Shown piece after piece: positions 36,519-48,769 of a stretch of 64,000 nt of DNA (positions are counted from its first letter, which is position 1; the number at the start of each line of letters is the position of its first letter). A model generated the notes under the pieces. That model saw nothing but the letters and a program-made list of their open reading frames with translations. It did no database searches and was not told where the DNA came from. Source of the DNA: Rhizomucor pusillus (taxonomy: Eukaryota; Mucoromycota; Mucoromycetes; Mucorales; Lichtheimiaceae); assembly GCA_900175165.2 (NCBI GenBank), contig FWWN02000389.1, forward strand, positions 62,315 to 126,314. Reading direction: 5' to 3'. The position numbers were made by a program, and so were the translations under genes.

Positions 36519-37637
36519 TTAGTTGTGCAAACCGATCTTTCGTTCAGCCTTGGAGATGGGCTCATCTTCAGATTCCTTCCATAATTGTTTAAGTTCTTGA
36601 GCGCCCTTCTCGAAAGCATTTGACCAAAAGCGGGCAAAGTCACCGGACAAGATATCCTTGTGCAGAACCTTTTCATACTGTGCTCTCAGTGCGCTGCCGT
36701 CGCTGTTCTTTGTGCCGCGGAGCTGACCAAACTGCGAAGTAGGGGAGTGGTACTTGAGCTGCTTGAAGAAACCGACGGTTGCGGCGCGGTCAAAGACTTC
36801 TGCCGGCTCCTTGGAAAGGTACATGTCGTGGAGGATAGCTTCGTCTGAGAATCCAGCGGCGCTGAGGACGTTGTAAGCTTCGCGGAAGCAAGTGTTGATA
36901 GCCGGCCACAAGGCTTGTTCGGCAAACAGGTCAATGGCCGCCTCTTCGCGGCAGGAGGACTCGACAGCGCCGCCGAGGGTGGCACCGATAGAGCGAGCGA
37001 CAGAGAGAGCATCAGCAAGAGCGTTTCCAGACGGGTTGCGCTCGACAGAGACGAAGCATGGGTAGGGTTTCTTGGCAACGCAGCGGTCGCGCACACCGGC
37101 ACCAATCATACGGGGTGCAACCATGACGACGTTGGTTGTCTCGGAAAGTTCCAAGAGATCGAATGCAACGGCGTAGCCGGAAGCAACGACCAGCGTTGCG
37201 CCGAGAGCGACGTTGTCCTTGATTTGCTCTTGCCATACTTTCTGCTGCACTTCATCGGGAATAAGCAGCATAATGATCTCTGCGCCCTTGACAGCTTCAC
37301 TGATGCTCTTGACGTTGAAACCGTCCTTGATTGCCTTTTCTTTGTATTCCTAAAAATTATTTCGTTAACAGCTGCTTCTAATATATATGATTGTATTCAA
37401 ACATATAATCTTACATCCTCGCGGTTACCAATGGTGATATTCTTGACACCAGCATCTCTCATGTTATTTGCTTGAGCGCAACCTGCAATACATGTACAGC
37501 AACGTTAGTGCCTGCATGAAACGCGGGCTGTTAATTGATATTATTTTACCTTGGTTGCCGTAACCGACAAAGGTGATGCGCTTGTTTTGAACAATGGAAA
37601 GATCAGCGTCAGAGTCGTGGTACACTTTAACGGCCAT
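36519..37637 (-). CDS. Divergent ketol-acid reductoisomerase homologue without presequence
   Basis: Two introns in the N-terminal part give about 333 residues. The NAD(P)-binding start is clear: ITFVGYGNQG (GxGxxG), MLLIPDEVQQKVW, then MVAPRMIGAGVR. The metal-site block EEAAIDLFAEQALW keeps the Asp and Glu of the family pattern. Two things are odd. The usual His of the HGF motif is replaced, reading VVASGYAVAF. The second half (HDMYLSKEPAEVFDRAA, YHSPTSQFGQLRG) differs strongly from the standard C-terminal domain. There is no mitochondrial presequence, unlike fungal Ilv5. It could be a bacterial-type paralogue with a changed function, so I do not assign it to branched-chain amino acid synthesis. 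Confidence 0.7.
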
Positions 37638-38527
37638 GTGGCGTATGGAAGATAAGAAAGAGTTACTTGAATTACCAGCCTACCGTCCCCACAGCCGTCG
37701 CCCTTTTATATTGAATTTTTATGGTTGGATAGAGAGACTTATTGAACCTACCTTCAATTTTTTCTCATGGGAATTACCCGAATACCCCGAGGGTCGCCTG
37801 CGCGCCCTATGCATACTTGGCCGCATCTCCCGAAAATCAGCATTCAGGCTTCCTCCGAGCGAGAAATATGGTTTTTGGGTTAGACCGCGGGGTGAGAAAT
37901 ATAATGTGGAGAACCCGGATCGTTTATTGTTACATAAACTTTCTGATAGTCTAATAGTCTTTTGAGCAGGCACAGAGTGAAAGGTTACCAGGGTTGCTAT
38001 TACGTAAGGAACAGTATACTTATCTTTTGTTGGGACCAGCACGTCGGTCTAGAGCAATCCAGTCGTTCCAGTCCAGAATATGTAAAAGCATGTCACCGCT
38101 GAAATCCGAATAAGATTCGCTGTAACCTTAATTGATTCCCTCATCGAATTCCTTGCGATAGCATCATCGCGCAATTCGAGGGAACTGCATTTGATGATCA
38201 TATCTAAAGTCGCTTGCAGATATTTGTGCAGGTATTATTATCAATGGATCGCCCTGTCGATTCACACCCTTATCTTTTGCATTCGACCATGTTGGAATCC
38301 ATCCTAAGCTACTAGATGCATACAATCTGAATTACTTTCTGTACAAGATAGCATGCTAAACACAAGTCTGAGATATGGTCTGGCGTTATCACGATAAACC
38401 GGGTTTATCACTTTGTCCAATTTTCAGGATCATGTCCACCCTGTCGGCATGAAATGTGACGAGCTTGGCCCGTTTGACTGAGCCAAAGCCCTTGTTCACG
38501 CCCAGTAGTTCAGCACAGAATCGTATT
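37638..38527. other. Divergent promoter region
   Basis: About 890 bp between the reductoisomerase-like gene and NDUFAF3. Overlapping ORFs at 37594-37965 (plus strand) and 37719-38042 (minus strand) have no family resemblance and I treat them as spurious. Confidence 0.5.
37701..37710 (-). promoter_or_regulatory. TATA-like element of the reductoisomerase-like gene
   Basis: TATAAAAGGG on the minus strand, about 65 bases upstream of the start codon, a good consensus position for a strongly expressed gene. Confidence 0.5.
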
Positions 38528-39230
38528 ATGCATCGCATCGCAGCGGTACCACGTATTGTATTAGCACAACGACAACGACTGCTGGCATCGCCGGCTCCTC
38601 CTTTGCTCACACGTTGCTACTCGAGCAAGATTGCAAACAAGACATTTCCACCGGAAGCGCCTGATCCAGAGGAAAGTTTCGAGTCGCAGTCCATGCTGGC
38701 GTCGTTCAAGAACATGTTTGATCGCGGTCCCAACGTTGGCGTCGAGATCATTACAAAGCAAGGATTCGTGCTTTCCAACAATGTCCAAGTAAATCAACCT
38801 CTCGTATTATTGAACGGCTCTGCGTTCCTGTGGCAGCCACCCAAGGACGTGTTCCAAGGCAACGAGACTGAATCTTTCAAGATCTTTGAGGTTGCATCGC
38901 CCAAACCAGGTTGATATAATGCTATGCACCCCCCGAGCGCGCCATTCAGTATGTAAGCTCACATTTATATAACCCGTAGAATTATTGCTTGTTGGAATGG
39001 GCAAGAATTTCACGCCATTGCCTCCAAATATCAAAAGTTTCTTTTACAAGCTCGGTATTCAGGTTGACCAGATGAGCACGGTGCGTATTTAAACGGCGGA
39101 TCATTTAAACGGCTTAATAACTAATACGCTGGTTTAGAAACACGCAGCTTCCACATACAATGTCTTGGCAGAAGAAGGCAGACGAGTAGCGGCTATACTT
39201 TTACCACTTCAAACATCTAGCAACGAATAA
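38528..39230 (+). CDS. NDUFAF3: Complex I assembly factor NDUFAF3 (Mth938/DUF498 family)
   Basis: Mitochondrial assembly factor for respiratory complex I. The start at 38528 gives an Arg-rich presequence (MHRIAAVPRIVLAQRQRLLA...RCYSS). The core fold follows: ITKQGFVLSNNVQVNQPLVL, VASPKPELLLVGMGKNF, PLPPNIKSFFYKLGIQVDQM and NVLAEEGRRVAAILLPL. Two introns split the last third. The presence of this factor implies that the organism retains complex I. An in-frame ATG at 38456 would only add residues before the presequence. Confidence 0.9.
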
Positions 39231-39512
39231 ATAGAGCATCGAATACGAAAAAAAAAATTACATTGAGAAGGAAGGTATATATATGCATGTGCACGTATGT
39301 TGGCTAAGAAAAGAAGAAGACAAAACAAAGGCCAGGAACGACGAAATCAATGGTCGTCGTCCAAGAAGAAGGGAAAAAAGGAAGAATATGTACAGAAAGA
39401 AGAAGAAAGCGAAGACGAAAGATAGATACCTCTCAGCCTTTAACGAAATTCAAAGTTTGCAAAGCTTCGTTGCTCTTCGTGCTTCAACGATAACTCTTGA
39501 AACCTAGGATGA

Positions 39513-40544
39513 CTATTCTGTTACATCAAATTCAGCTGCTCTCACGCGAGAGGATTCAAAAACGTACCAGTCCGGATGGTTGCGGAAAAAGTAGTACCCC
39601 TTGATCTCATTAGTAGACCGCTGGTAGCAAATGTAATAGAACCCTTCAAAGCTTGCCCCATTGACGTTACGGAGTCGATGATCAGGCACTAGAAAGTGCT
39701 CCTTCCAGCGCATATAAATAAAGTCCTTCTCGTACGGCTCGTACACAAACCCATCGTCGTTAAAAATCTGAATGTATGGTTGGAAAGAGGGGAATCGTTT
39801 CTGCGCACAGAAGTGTGAGTACACAAAGTTATCCTTTGTCATCGTACGATAAAAAAAAATATATGTACATACCCAATGCAACGCATCCACAACTTGCTGA
39901 GCTTGCCACTTGCGCGTGAGAAAAGAGTACTTTGGGCCAATGATTTCACCTTGGAAGAACGTCTAAAGGGCAATTGGTGAGTATGCTGCATGAATCAGTG
40001 TCATCTTTACTGATTGAAAAAATTACTGTGAGGTCTGGGTATTCGTCAGTGAGCCCTTTAATGTTTAGGTATCCACTCAGAGTGCTTTCTCGAATATCCA
40101 CATGCTACATGGAAAACCTACAGTGAACTTACTCTATTCTCTGTGATCTACTTACAGGCGAAAACATACCTGTATATCCACCAAGACTTCGTAGCTCACT
40201 TCTCTGCATCTTTGTACACCTTTAAATCGGGATCCTGGATATAGAGCTCCCAGACGGGAGTTCCGTAACCTTTCGTTGGAGATATCAACCCATGCATCAT
40301 CCCCCTTTCGACAGTAAAGCAGTCGGTTGGATATACGGTCCGGCGAGTTGTCTCGATTTTCGACACTGTTCCATGCCTTGTGACGTTTGTATGCTGGTGG
40401 TTGACTTGAAGGCTCGCCAAGACAAGTTGCTTTGTTGCAATCCGGTAAACCGCAATCTGGACAAGCACCTGGCGATTTGTATTCATTTGGCTCTGGCGTT
40501 GGTGCTCTTGGTCGCGACGATGTTCCGGCGGACGGGATCGGCAT
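39513..40544 (-). CDS. GID4: GID4/VID24 substrate receptor of the GID (CTLH) E3 ligase
   Basis: Receptor that recognises proteins with an N-terminal Pro and delivers them, e.g. gluconeogenic enzymes, to the GID/CTLH ubiquitin ligase. The disordered N-terminus includes a Cys pair (CPDCGLPDCNKATC). The beta-barrel begins LGALYPGSRFKGVQRCREVSYE, continues with SGYLNIKGLTDEYPDL and FFQGEIIGPKYSFLTRKWQA, and ends FIYMRWKEHFLVPDH, GFYYICYQRSTNEIKGYYF. About four introns are present. The start at 40544 is the first ATG of the frame. The C-terminus ends at 39513. Confidence 0.93.
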
Positions 40545-40854
40545 TCTTTACGATTCTTTTAAGATGGGAGAGAGAGAAAAATGGAAGGAAAAGAGAAAGC
40601 ACAAGTAAATATCTTAAGTGTAAAAGGGTCTTTCTTTTTCGGGCCGTGCGCGCGGATCGACTTTTGGACTTTGGAAAACCGAAAGAAACACAGCTCCAAT
40701 GACATTGCCCACAGCAAACTTATGCACTCGCTCAAAGGCATTGAAAAAAGTAGCTTTTCTTCATTTTCGCATAGATACGAGAGTAATCCAATATAACAAT
40801 ACAAGAAAAAACTAATCTACAAGCGAAACGATAAAGAAAGGAGGGGGAGGAGTA

Positions 40855-43021
40855 TTACAGGCCCAAGAACAGGGAGACGACCAGGAATCCGTTGAGTCCA
40901 ATAAGCAGCAATGCAATAAGGACAGCAACGACAGTGACAATTAATCCATTTTGATAGTACAATGGTTCTGGCAACTTATCGACGATAATCGTGTTCTTGG
41001 AAGCAACAGACATGCAATCATCCAGAACCGTCGCATTTGGTTTGATGGAAATATTGCTGGCAGTTTCCTTTTCTTGCTGTTTCCGACGCTCCCAGAGCAA
41101 GCTGCTTATCTGCGCAATAATCCAATCCATGCCGGTCATAGTCTGTTTGGAGGCAAGGACTGAGGACTCGGTTGGCTGGCTTACTGCAACGTCCATTTTC
41201 ATGACCTTTTTCCACGACGTAAAAATAACGAGGGGCACAACTGCAAACGAGAGCTGGATACTGAGCGCGACCTGACTGCCAACCAGCAAGTTACCAAGAC
41301 CTGATCTGCCAGCAACGCAGGCTGCTACCATGGCAGGAGTGATTGCAACGAGACGAGTCACCACGCGACGTATCCACGGCCGTGTGGTCATTCCTAGGAA
41401 ACCTGCCATGACGACCTGACCAGCCAAAGTCGCGGTGATGGTGGATGATTGGCCTGCACAGAGCAATGCAAGGGCAAACATGACCCCTGCTCCGGGTCCA
41501 AGATACCGCGACAGTAAGTCGTGCGCACTGAAAAGATCCTGGACTTGCTGTTGCTGTGGACCATAGTAAAAATTGGATCCTGCTACCACGAGGATAGCAC
41601 TGTTGATGTAAAATGCAAAGATCAATGCGACGATAAGATCAATGAAGCCATAGTGAAGGTTATTCCGCAGACTCTTGTCAAGATATGTTCGCAGCTCGTC
41701 AAAAGACCAATTATTGACATGCTGGTGTTCCTGCCTTAGCTTCCAAGTATCTCCCTGCTCGTCACTCTCTACAGGTTCGATTTGCGGTCGCTTCACACGC
41801 CACTCACGGCAGCGTGCTTGGACGATGTACGGATGAAGGTATAGATTGTGTGGCATGACTAGATGGTTAAGAATGATGGTTAGGAGAAGACCGGGGGGAT
41901 ATATTAATGTGTGATCTGCCCTTACCTGTTGCGCCGACGATACCAATTGCAACGTAGAGACACTGCGTATCGGTAAAGATCTCTCGCGTAGGAACGTAGC
42001 CTTTCAAGACGTCGACTGCATTTGCATCGGAATATGCGAGAATGACAGTGAGGCAGATTCCTACGGCGCCTACGAGCATCATCACAAATGTCTCAAAGAA
42101 GCGCAGCGCTCGCATTGAGGAAGCTTCAACGCTAGCCCCTGGATCCATAGCTTCTTCCTTGTAAAACATGAGGATGATGAAGACATCGACAGCTGTGATG
42201 GCGACGCCGGCTGGGAGTGGTAATTTTGGGAATAGAAGATTTAATGCAATGGCACTGCCGATGACTTCTGCCATGTCGGTTGCGATGATGGCTAGTTCTG
42301 CGAGGACATAGAGGAATAGATTGACATATTTTGGGAAATAGCGTCGAGAAGCAGATGCCAAATCGTAACCGGTCACTGTGCCGAGTCGAATAGTCAGATT
42401 CTGAAGGAATATGGCGATTATATTTGACAGTAGAATGATGAAGAGCAAGCGGTATCCAAAGCCGGATCCACCTTCCATATCAGTAGCCCAATTTCCGGGA
42501 TCCAAGCTACATCGTTTAGATCAACAATCACCGTGCCAACTTTAACCTCCCCCGGGGATCAAACTTACTATCCCACGCCAATCATAAATCCAGGGCCTAT
42601 GAATTTCGGTATCTGCCGAAAGTAACTGTATATCTGCCTCGCTTGCATCTCAGCCCAGACTGGAAATAAGAGTAGATAGTAGGGAGAAGGAGGGTCCCGA
42701 GTGAGGAAAAGCGGAAAGGCGGAGAGAAAGAAAGAGAAGAGGAATGAAGGTAAAACGGAGTCGACAGCAGTATCTTTAACATTGTCGCGTTGGGCAAAGA
42801 ATGTCCGACAACTCACATGGGGGAATATCCGAGGTTGTTTCGAAACAGCTCCTTTGTGTAGTTCAGGCTAAAATCAACATCTTGGCTAAAGAGGGATCTT
42901 TTGTTGACAGAAGCTAACCTTGCAGACACATTTCCCGAAACGCGTTTTCATGATTATGCTTGCTGTCCTTTTGACCATTGTCGAATTCTTGACAGGCTTG
43001 GCTGTTGCCGCATCTCCGCAT
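40855..43021 (-). CDS. NRAMP-family divalent metal (Mn/Fe) transporter
   Basis: Proton-coupled Mn/Fe importer of the plasma or endosomal membrane (Smf type). The 10-12 helix core begins FRQIPKFIGPGFMIGVGYL, then the metal-binding DPGNWATDMEGGSGFGY in helix 1, and the MPHNLYLHP motif in helix 6 after an intron. The last helix ends LNGFLVVSLFLGL. The N-terminal exons are the uncertain part. An intron joins LFRNNLGYSPI to YFRQIPKF with its acceptor near 42628, and an upstream exon reads HENAFREI with an unusual GTGTCT donor. That puts the start near 43021. The alternative start at 42648 lies in what I read as intron. Confidence 0.88.
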
Positions 43022-43704
43022 TCCATTTTCTAATGCTGTAATCTGATCAATGATTTAGTTAATAAAATATCAATCGAAAGTCTAAGTACATGTTATCGCG
43101 CACTTTTGCGCTGAAGTACGTTCCATCCGTTTCTTTACTACATCCGTTTCTTTACTATCGACGCGCCTCCAAATCACTTGATCGTATAAACAAAATAGTA
43201 TTGGCCAAAAGAAAATATTTACAAATCTGTCATTGCACACAGACGCTCTGTTTGTGGTTCAGTCGCCAGCGTGTATTTTAATGATGCTATCGTTCGTAGA
43301 TATTGATAAGCATAGTGCTTTAGATTTCTATGAAACGCATTCTATCTGTGTCGGAATTGTCCAGCAATGGAAATCATTCTTTACGCTACTTTATTTGTAT
43401 CATGCAGATCGATCTACACATATCGCTAACTCTTTCAAATTCTCCCATGAATCATACTTTTAGTCATCCATCTATACCAGCACACACAAATCGTAGATCG
43501 CAGATTTGGGAGGATGGACATGACGACAAGAAATGTTTAATATATCATGGGTTTATGAGCTATCGTTATTTGCCCCGAAATTGGAGGCACCTTCCGAAAA
43601 TGAGGAGAGCCGTTCAGGTCGAGAACGGGCAACGGCGTCCTTCACTCCTTCCCCCTCATCCCTCTCATTTATAATTTATTCATTCAGAGAAGGCCCAGAC
43701 ACTC
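43022..43704. other. Intergenic, nothing identified
   Basis: About 680 bp between the divergent NRAMP and HOOK genes. Short ORFs only. Confidence 0.5.
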
Positions 43705-46700
43705 ATGACGTTTTCTCGCATGGAGGCGGCGCTTGAGGACGCCTTTGTAGAGTGGGCAAGTTGACGAAAGCAAGCTTACTGAGACCATAGAACTTATCGT
43801 TCCTGACTTTTTGCAGATTAACACTTTTGATTGTAAATCGGGTACTGTCGACACTGTAGTTGAGCTAGCCGATGGTGTCCTGTTTTCAGAGATATTGGCA
43901 GACATGTAAAGCCCCGTTCTTTGCACAACCGCATACCTTGCTCAGTCGTCCACCTTCTGACCTTACATACTTAGAGATCCCAAATGGTTTAAGCCGACCA
44001 GCGCAGCAGCGGATGGCATCTACGATAAAGCGAGCAACGGCAACAGCAAAAGCCCTGGCAACTGGGTTGTTCGACTCAATAACCAAAAAAAGCTTCATCG
44101 ACTTATCACGCGTTATTTTGAGGAAGTGCTTGGGCAGGATCCAGAGTTATTGCCCTCCATTAATCTGACAGCTATTGCCAAGGATGCCGACCTTCACGAG
44201 CTCCTGATCATGTGCCAGCTCATCGTCGCCATAGCTGTTCAATGCGACAACAATCGCGTTTACATTGATATGATTCAAAGCCTGTCACAGAAAAGTCAGC
44301 ATGCTCTCATGCTCTCTATTGAAGAGGTGATGAACCATTTCAACAATGATGTGGACAGCGTAAACCCACGCAATTCTCAAGTTTCTGGCACATCGGGTAC
44401 GACTACATCGCGTAGCATACAAATAGATGCGTAAAGTATCATCCTCAGATTCGCGTTCTACCTTATCAAATTTGCAATTAACGCCCCATTCCCAGTGACA
44501 TGCCCTACCGTTATCAGGTCGAATTCGATCGCATTATTAACGAGAAACGCCAATGTGAGATATCGCATGGACAGCTGCTAGTCGAATATGACGATCTCAA
44601 AGAGAGGTTTGTAAGTGGATTTTCCTTGACAAAAATTTGATGCTTTATATTCAACTAGATATATACAGGAGGAACTACTGGCCGAGAAAGAGGATTTGAA
44701 GACTCGTCTGAAAGATATGGATGAAGCGATTACTCAAGCAAACAACACTGGAAAGGCAGATTTTGTCATGCGCACGGAGATCGACCACTTGAAGCAAGAT
44801 CTGTACGTTGTTACGCGTGCATGTTTGCTGTAGATTCCATTTATTGACATTTCTGTCTGCTACAGAGAACGGAGTGAATATAGACGCCAGGAAACAGAAA
44901 CCTTGTTAGAAGAACAGCTCAGTGCTGTAAATGAATTGAAGCGTAAAGTAAGTTTGCGAGCAGCTACAATGGTTGAGTTACAAGTCATATTTTAACGAAC
45001 GTGTTGCAAGGTAGAAGAGCTGACTGCGAAGGCCGAAGAGGCAGAAGCTCTGCGAGATGAAATAGAGGAGTATCGGCAAGAAGTTGAACGAATTGGCAAA
45101 CTCGAGGCGCTCGTGGAGAAATACAAACGCAAGGTTGAGGATACTACGGAAATGAAGCGCCAGATAAAGGTTAAAAAAACCGGATAACGGATCGTCGTGA
45201 TTTCTGATTCTAAAAGGATCTTCCGCTATGTAGGCACTTGAAGAACAAAATACGAGTCTTTTGGAGCGCAGCCATCAAGTGGAAGACGAGTACCGCAAGG
45301 TCTTGGCTTTCAAGACATTGATGGACTCGTACAAGGAGCAAGTACAGCATCTCGAGCAGAGTAACCAGGAAATAATGAGAGAAAAAGAACGGCTTGAAAT
45401 GGAGCTACACAACATGGCGGAAAAATGCCACTACCTCGAGCAAGATCGCGATCAAAATATGGAGCAGGTGCAGCTGCTAGAAGAGCAGATCAAAGAACTC
45501 GAACTAGGAGGTGGTAAGTACTTGACTAGCAATATTTTGCGTGAATCGATCACGGACTAATTTAATGATAGGAACTTCACTGGAAAAAGCTATGAATGGC
45601 CGCACAAGCATGGTAGTGGATGAGCCAATTGGAAACGTTGAAGAGAACCTCCAGGAAGCCAATGTGACAGAGCTGTAAGATTCTACGGAAATTTGATATT
45701 GTTGATGATACATCGCTGACTGCTAAGACCCGCATTATTAGGAGGCTTAAAATTCAGAAACTAAAACGACAGATAAAGGAGATGGAGCAGGGCAAACAAG
45801 ATGGCGAGGATGCAGCGCAAGGTTCAGCGCAGATCAAGCAAGAGCTGGAGGAGATCAAGAAACAAAAGGAACAGCTTCAAAACGACTATTCGAACGTACA
45901 ACAAGAACGTGATAGATTGCGTGAGGAGCTTGCACAAATCCGCAACGGTATACCCGATTCTCTTTTGAATCAGACACAGACTATCATGGCTTTCAAATCA
46001 CGTATCCTGGATCTCGAGAAGGAATCTGCGTTCCTCAAAGATAGCACCCTGAAGCTCGAAGCGGATGTAGTCCAAGGTACTCGCAGCGTTACCAAGGATT
46101 CCACTTCGCTGCAAGCGTTTGAAAAGGAGCATAGCAAAATCCAAGATCGTCTGAATCGTCTGGAAGATATTACAAAGATGCAGCTGCATGATATTAATCG
46201 TATGCTGGTGGAGGCCAACTATCTCCATGGTATCAGCAGTGATAACACGGGTCCCGACAGACCTAAATTCAGCGAGTAAGCATAACGGGTTTGTTTGGGG
46301 TGCTAGAAGATGGGTTTATTTACGAGACACATAAACAGTAAGGATCTGGAAGTCATCAAGGAGCAAAACGCCAGTTTGCAAATCCATGTGCTACATCTCC
46401 AAGAAGAGATCAATGAAAGCCAGGGCAAGATACGTAAAGTGCGCGATGTAAGTTCTATTAACTATATGGTTGAAGAAGCCGATGGTAACACGTGCTTGCA
46501 GATGATTAAACTTTACAGCCAACTTTTGCAAGAGATGGCTGCCCGGTTCAGCATAGGCAGCAGAAGATCTGAGGAACCGGGTAACTTGCTCACCCGGGCT
46601 CCTCGCACCAAGGAAGAAGAACACGATTTGCTAAAGGTAAAAGAAAGAAAAATGATATTCTGAACGATTTTGTATTCTAACGTCGTATTGCCATCCGCAG

Positions 46701-46886
46701 AAACAAATTCATAACGTGCGCCAAAGATCTAAGCGTGAGCAAGAACTCATTATCAGTACTTGGTACAGTTTAGCACGAGATAACTACCGTGGTGCGTCCA
46801 GCCTTTCAATACGCTCAACACCGTCGTCTTGGCTTGGAAGACAGCGCAAGATCTTGGATAGCCAGCTCAGAAAGCGGCTCTGTTAA
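43705..46886 (+). CDS. HOOK-family dynein adaptor
   Basis: Links early endosomes to dynein for microtubule transport (fungal HookA/Hok1). The N-terminal HOOK domain contains ALEDAFVEWINTFD, VELADGVLFSEI, LADIDPKWFK and NNQKKLHRLITRYFEEVLG. The rest is a long coiled coil, with Glu/Lys/Gln-rich heptads from about 44550 to 46640, ending KILDSQLRKRLC. About ten introns are present. The first one (43756-43816) starts with GC instead of GT (GCAAGT...CAG). No GT donor keeps the frame, because a GT alternative gives an immediate stop. The start at 43705 precedes the HOOK domain by only a few residues. Confidence 0.9.
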
Positions 46887-47102
46887 TTTATTATTTAAAT
46901 TCTTTCGATGATTTAATAAAGCAAAGGATACCAGAAGAGAGATGTCAGGTGGGAATGTTCCCATCAGAAAGCGTAAAAGATAGCATACTGTCACACCGTT
47001 CTCTCGCCATATATTATGGAGGTTTGCTAGGCGATCATTACGGCTAATAACAAGCATGCCACGTATTTATATCTGTATGTTCTGCTCAAACCTAGTTTTA
47101 TT

Positions 47103-48135
47103 TCACGTATGTGATGGTTCTACTAGCTGTCGCCGTTGTTGCTGCAATATCATTGTTTGAACATATTCAGCCAGTGTATCCCATTCCTTGTACAAAACTA
47201 AAGTCGCCAATGTTGACTGGATAATTGCCGACGCAGCTTGAGCAATGGAGAATCTCGGCTCCTGCTGCTGCGGAGCGGCAGTCGTCGTAACTGACGCTGT
47301 TGTCGGCATCGTAACCATCATCCGTAAGAAGTAGCAAAGATATTCCACGCAAGCATAAGTAAACTGTTTCATCCAATGTCCTGTCTCTACCGCAAGAGTC
47401 CACATTGCATCATCCTCGGCATTTTCTTCCTCTTCTTCATCTTCCTCCCGCAGTCGCTCCTCCTCCTCCTTGTCGCCGCTGCTGCTGCTCGATGATGTAT
47501 GCAAAATGGGGTATCCGGCAAGAACCGAATCTGGTGTATTTGTTGACTGAAATGGACAGTGTTACTGGTGCGCTCGTTTCTCAACCGTAAACATTGCCAC
47601 TCTCGTGACGTTTTCTTCTTGAGTACTGGTTTCAGGTGCTGGTGGCGTTCACACCGTGATTGCTTATCTCGTCTTTTGATGCATTCGTCTGATGATGTTA
47701 CTAATGGGCCGTATAGCCCTTTTCGAAAAAAATTGTATATCTTATTAGCATGCAGTTCATTCCTCCAAATCCATCTTAGCCTACAGGTAACGTCGGCTTC
47801 TTTTTGCCTGCAAACAATATCAGTGCTATTGCCGCCTATCGTACGCGAATTAAGAAAGAGACTTTAAATTACCAGTCGAGCAAAGAGGGCGATACAGCCG
47901 CATTGGTCCCACCAAGATTCTTTGCACACACTCGTGCCATTTGTCGCCAAATTGCATACTCAAGCCGAGTATTCTGAAATAGTTCTAGCTGATATACTTT
48001 GTGTCGTTTGGTAGGGCCGTGCAAACTTTCCAGGCGAATCTTTCGTGTTTGACGGCGAACTTCTTTGCGAGTAAGAATGAGATCATCGGGCATCCAGTTA
48101 TAAGAAAGATAGTCGACACATATCCGGGGATCCAT
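47103..48135 (-). CDS. Fungal regulator resembling Reg1/GATA-like (DUF1752) proteins, tentative
   Basis: The start MDPRICVDYLSYNWMPDDLI is typical of this fungal group and is followed by NTRLEYAIWRQMARVCAKNL, similar to the RLEN..R motif of the GATA-like domain. After an intron come QKEADVTWLYGPLVTSSDEC and VHFSQQIHQIRFLPDTP, which resembles a PP1-docking V-x-F segment. The C-terminal exon is Ser/Glu-rich (SSSSSSGDKEEEERLREEDE), then ETGHWMKQFTYACVEYLCYF to the stop at 47103. The frame changes between the FLPDTP segment and the Ser/Glu-rich one and I cannot find a clean intron there. A missed intron or a frameshift is possible. Confidence 0.5.
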
Positions 48136-48769
48136 AACTATACTGTGTAAAGGAGCAAGGAAAGAAGAGAAAAAAAAGAAAGGTAGAAAGAAAAAAAGAG
48201 TGTGGCAATATCGGGTATCCGTGCAGTTTGAAACAAGGCAGCTGTCCCGATGCATCGTTTGTGCAACCATCTCCACACCTTTTTAGAAGTAGGGGGAAAG
48301 CCCTTTTGCCGCTTACATTCATTTTCCCATTAGCAAATTGTGCATACAATCTACCTGCAGCTACTGTCACCAGCACCTTTGATTTCGGTAGCCAAACAAC
48401 AGGAAATTCCCATGCGTGTACTTCTGACATGCTTATTTAACAATCAGTTCATGCCCAATATGCTCTGCCTGTTTTGTAACGAACTTTGTTGTTATCGCCA
48501 GATTCTGACGTGTATATCAAATGGACAGCTATCTGGTCTGAGTAGTTGTATCCTCCATATGCATATTTGAGCATATCGGATCAATAAGTCCAGCTATCAT
48601 TGTTTAGAATTGGCACTGGTGACGACCTTCAAGCGATACTGACAACTCATTCCCACAGAGCATTGATCGTTCAGGTATAGTGTCTACAAATCATCGATTG
48701 GACTAAAGTATTACATATTCGTTGTAGTATCATTAGGAGGGAACTTTTGTTGCTGATATGAACATCTAT
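48136..48769. other. Intergenic, nothing identified
   Basis: About 630 bp containing a purine-rich leader of the gene to its left (48155-48205) and short ORFs. No RNA gene seen. Confidence 0.5.

Noticed and set aside
36915..37475. 186-codon plus-strand ORF
   Set aside because: Antisense shadow of the reductoisomerase-like gene.
37594..37965. 123-codon plus-strand ORF in the gap before NDUFAF3
   Set aside because: Contains the TATA element and 5' region of the neighbouring gene; no family match.
46815..47057. 80-codon minus-strand ORF
   Set aside because: Overlaps the HOOK 3' end antisense, no conserved features.
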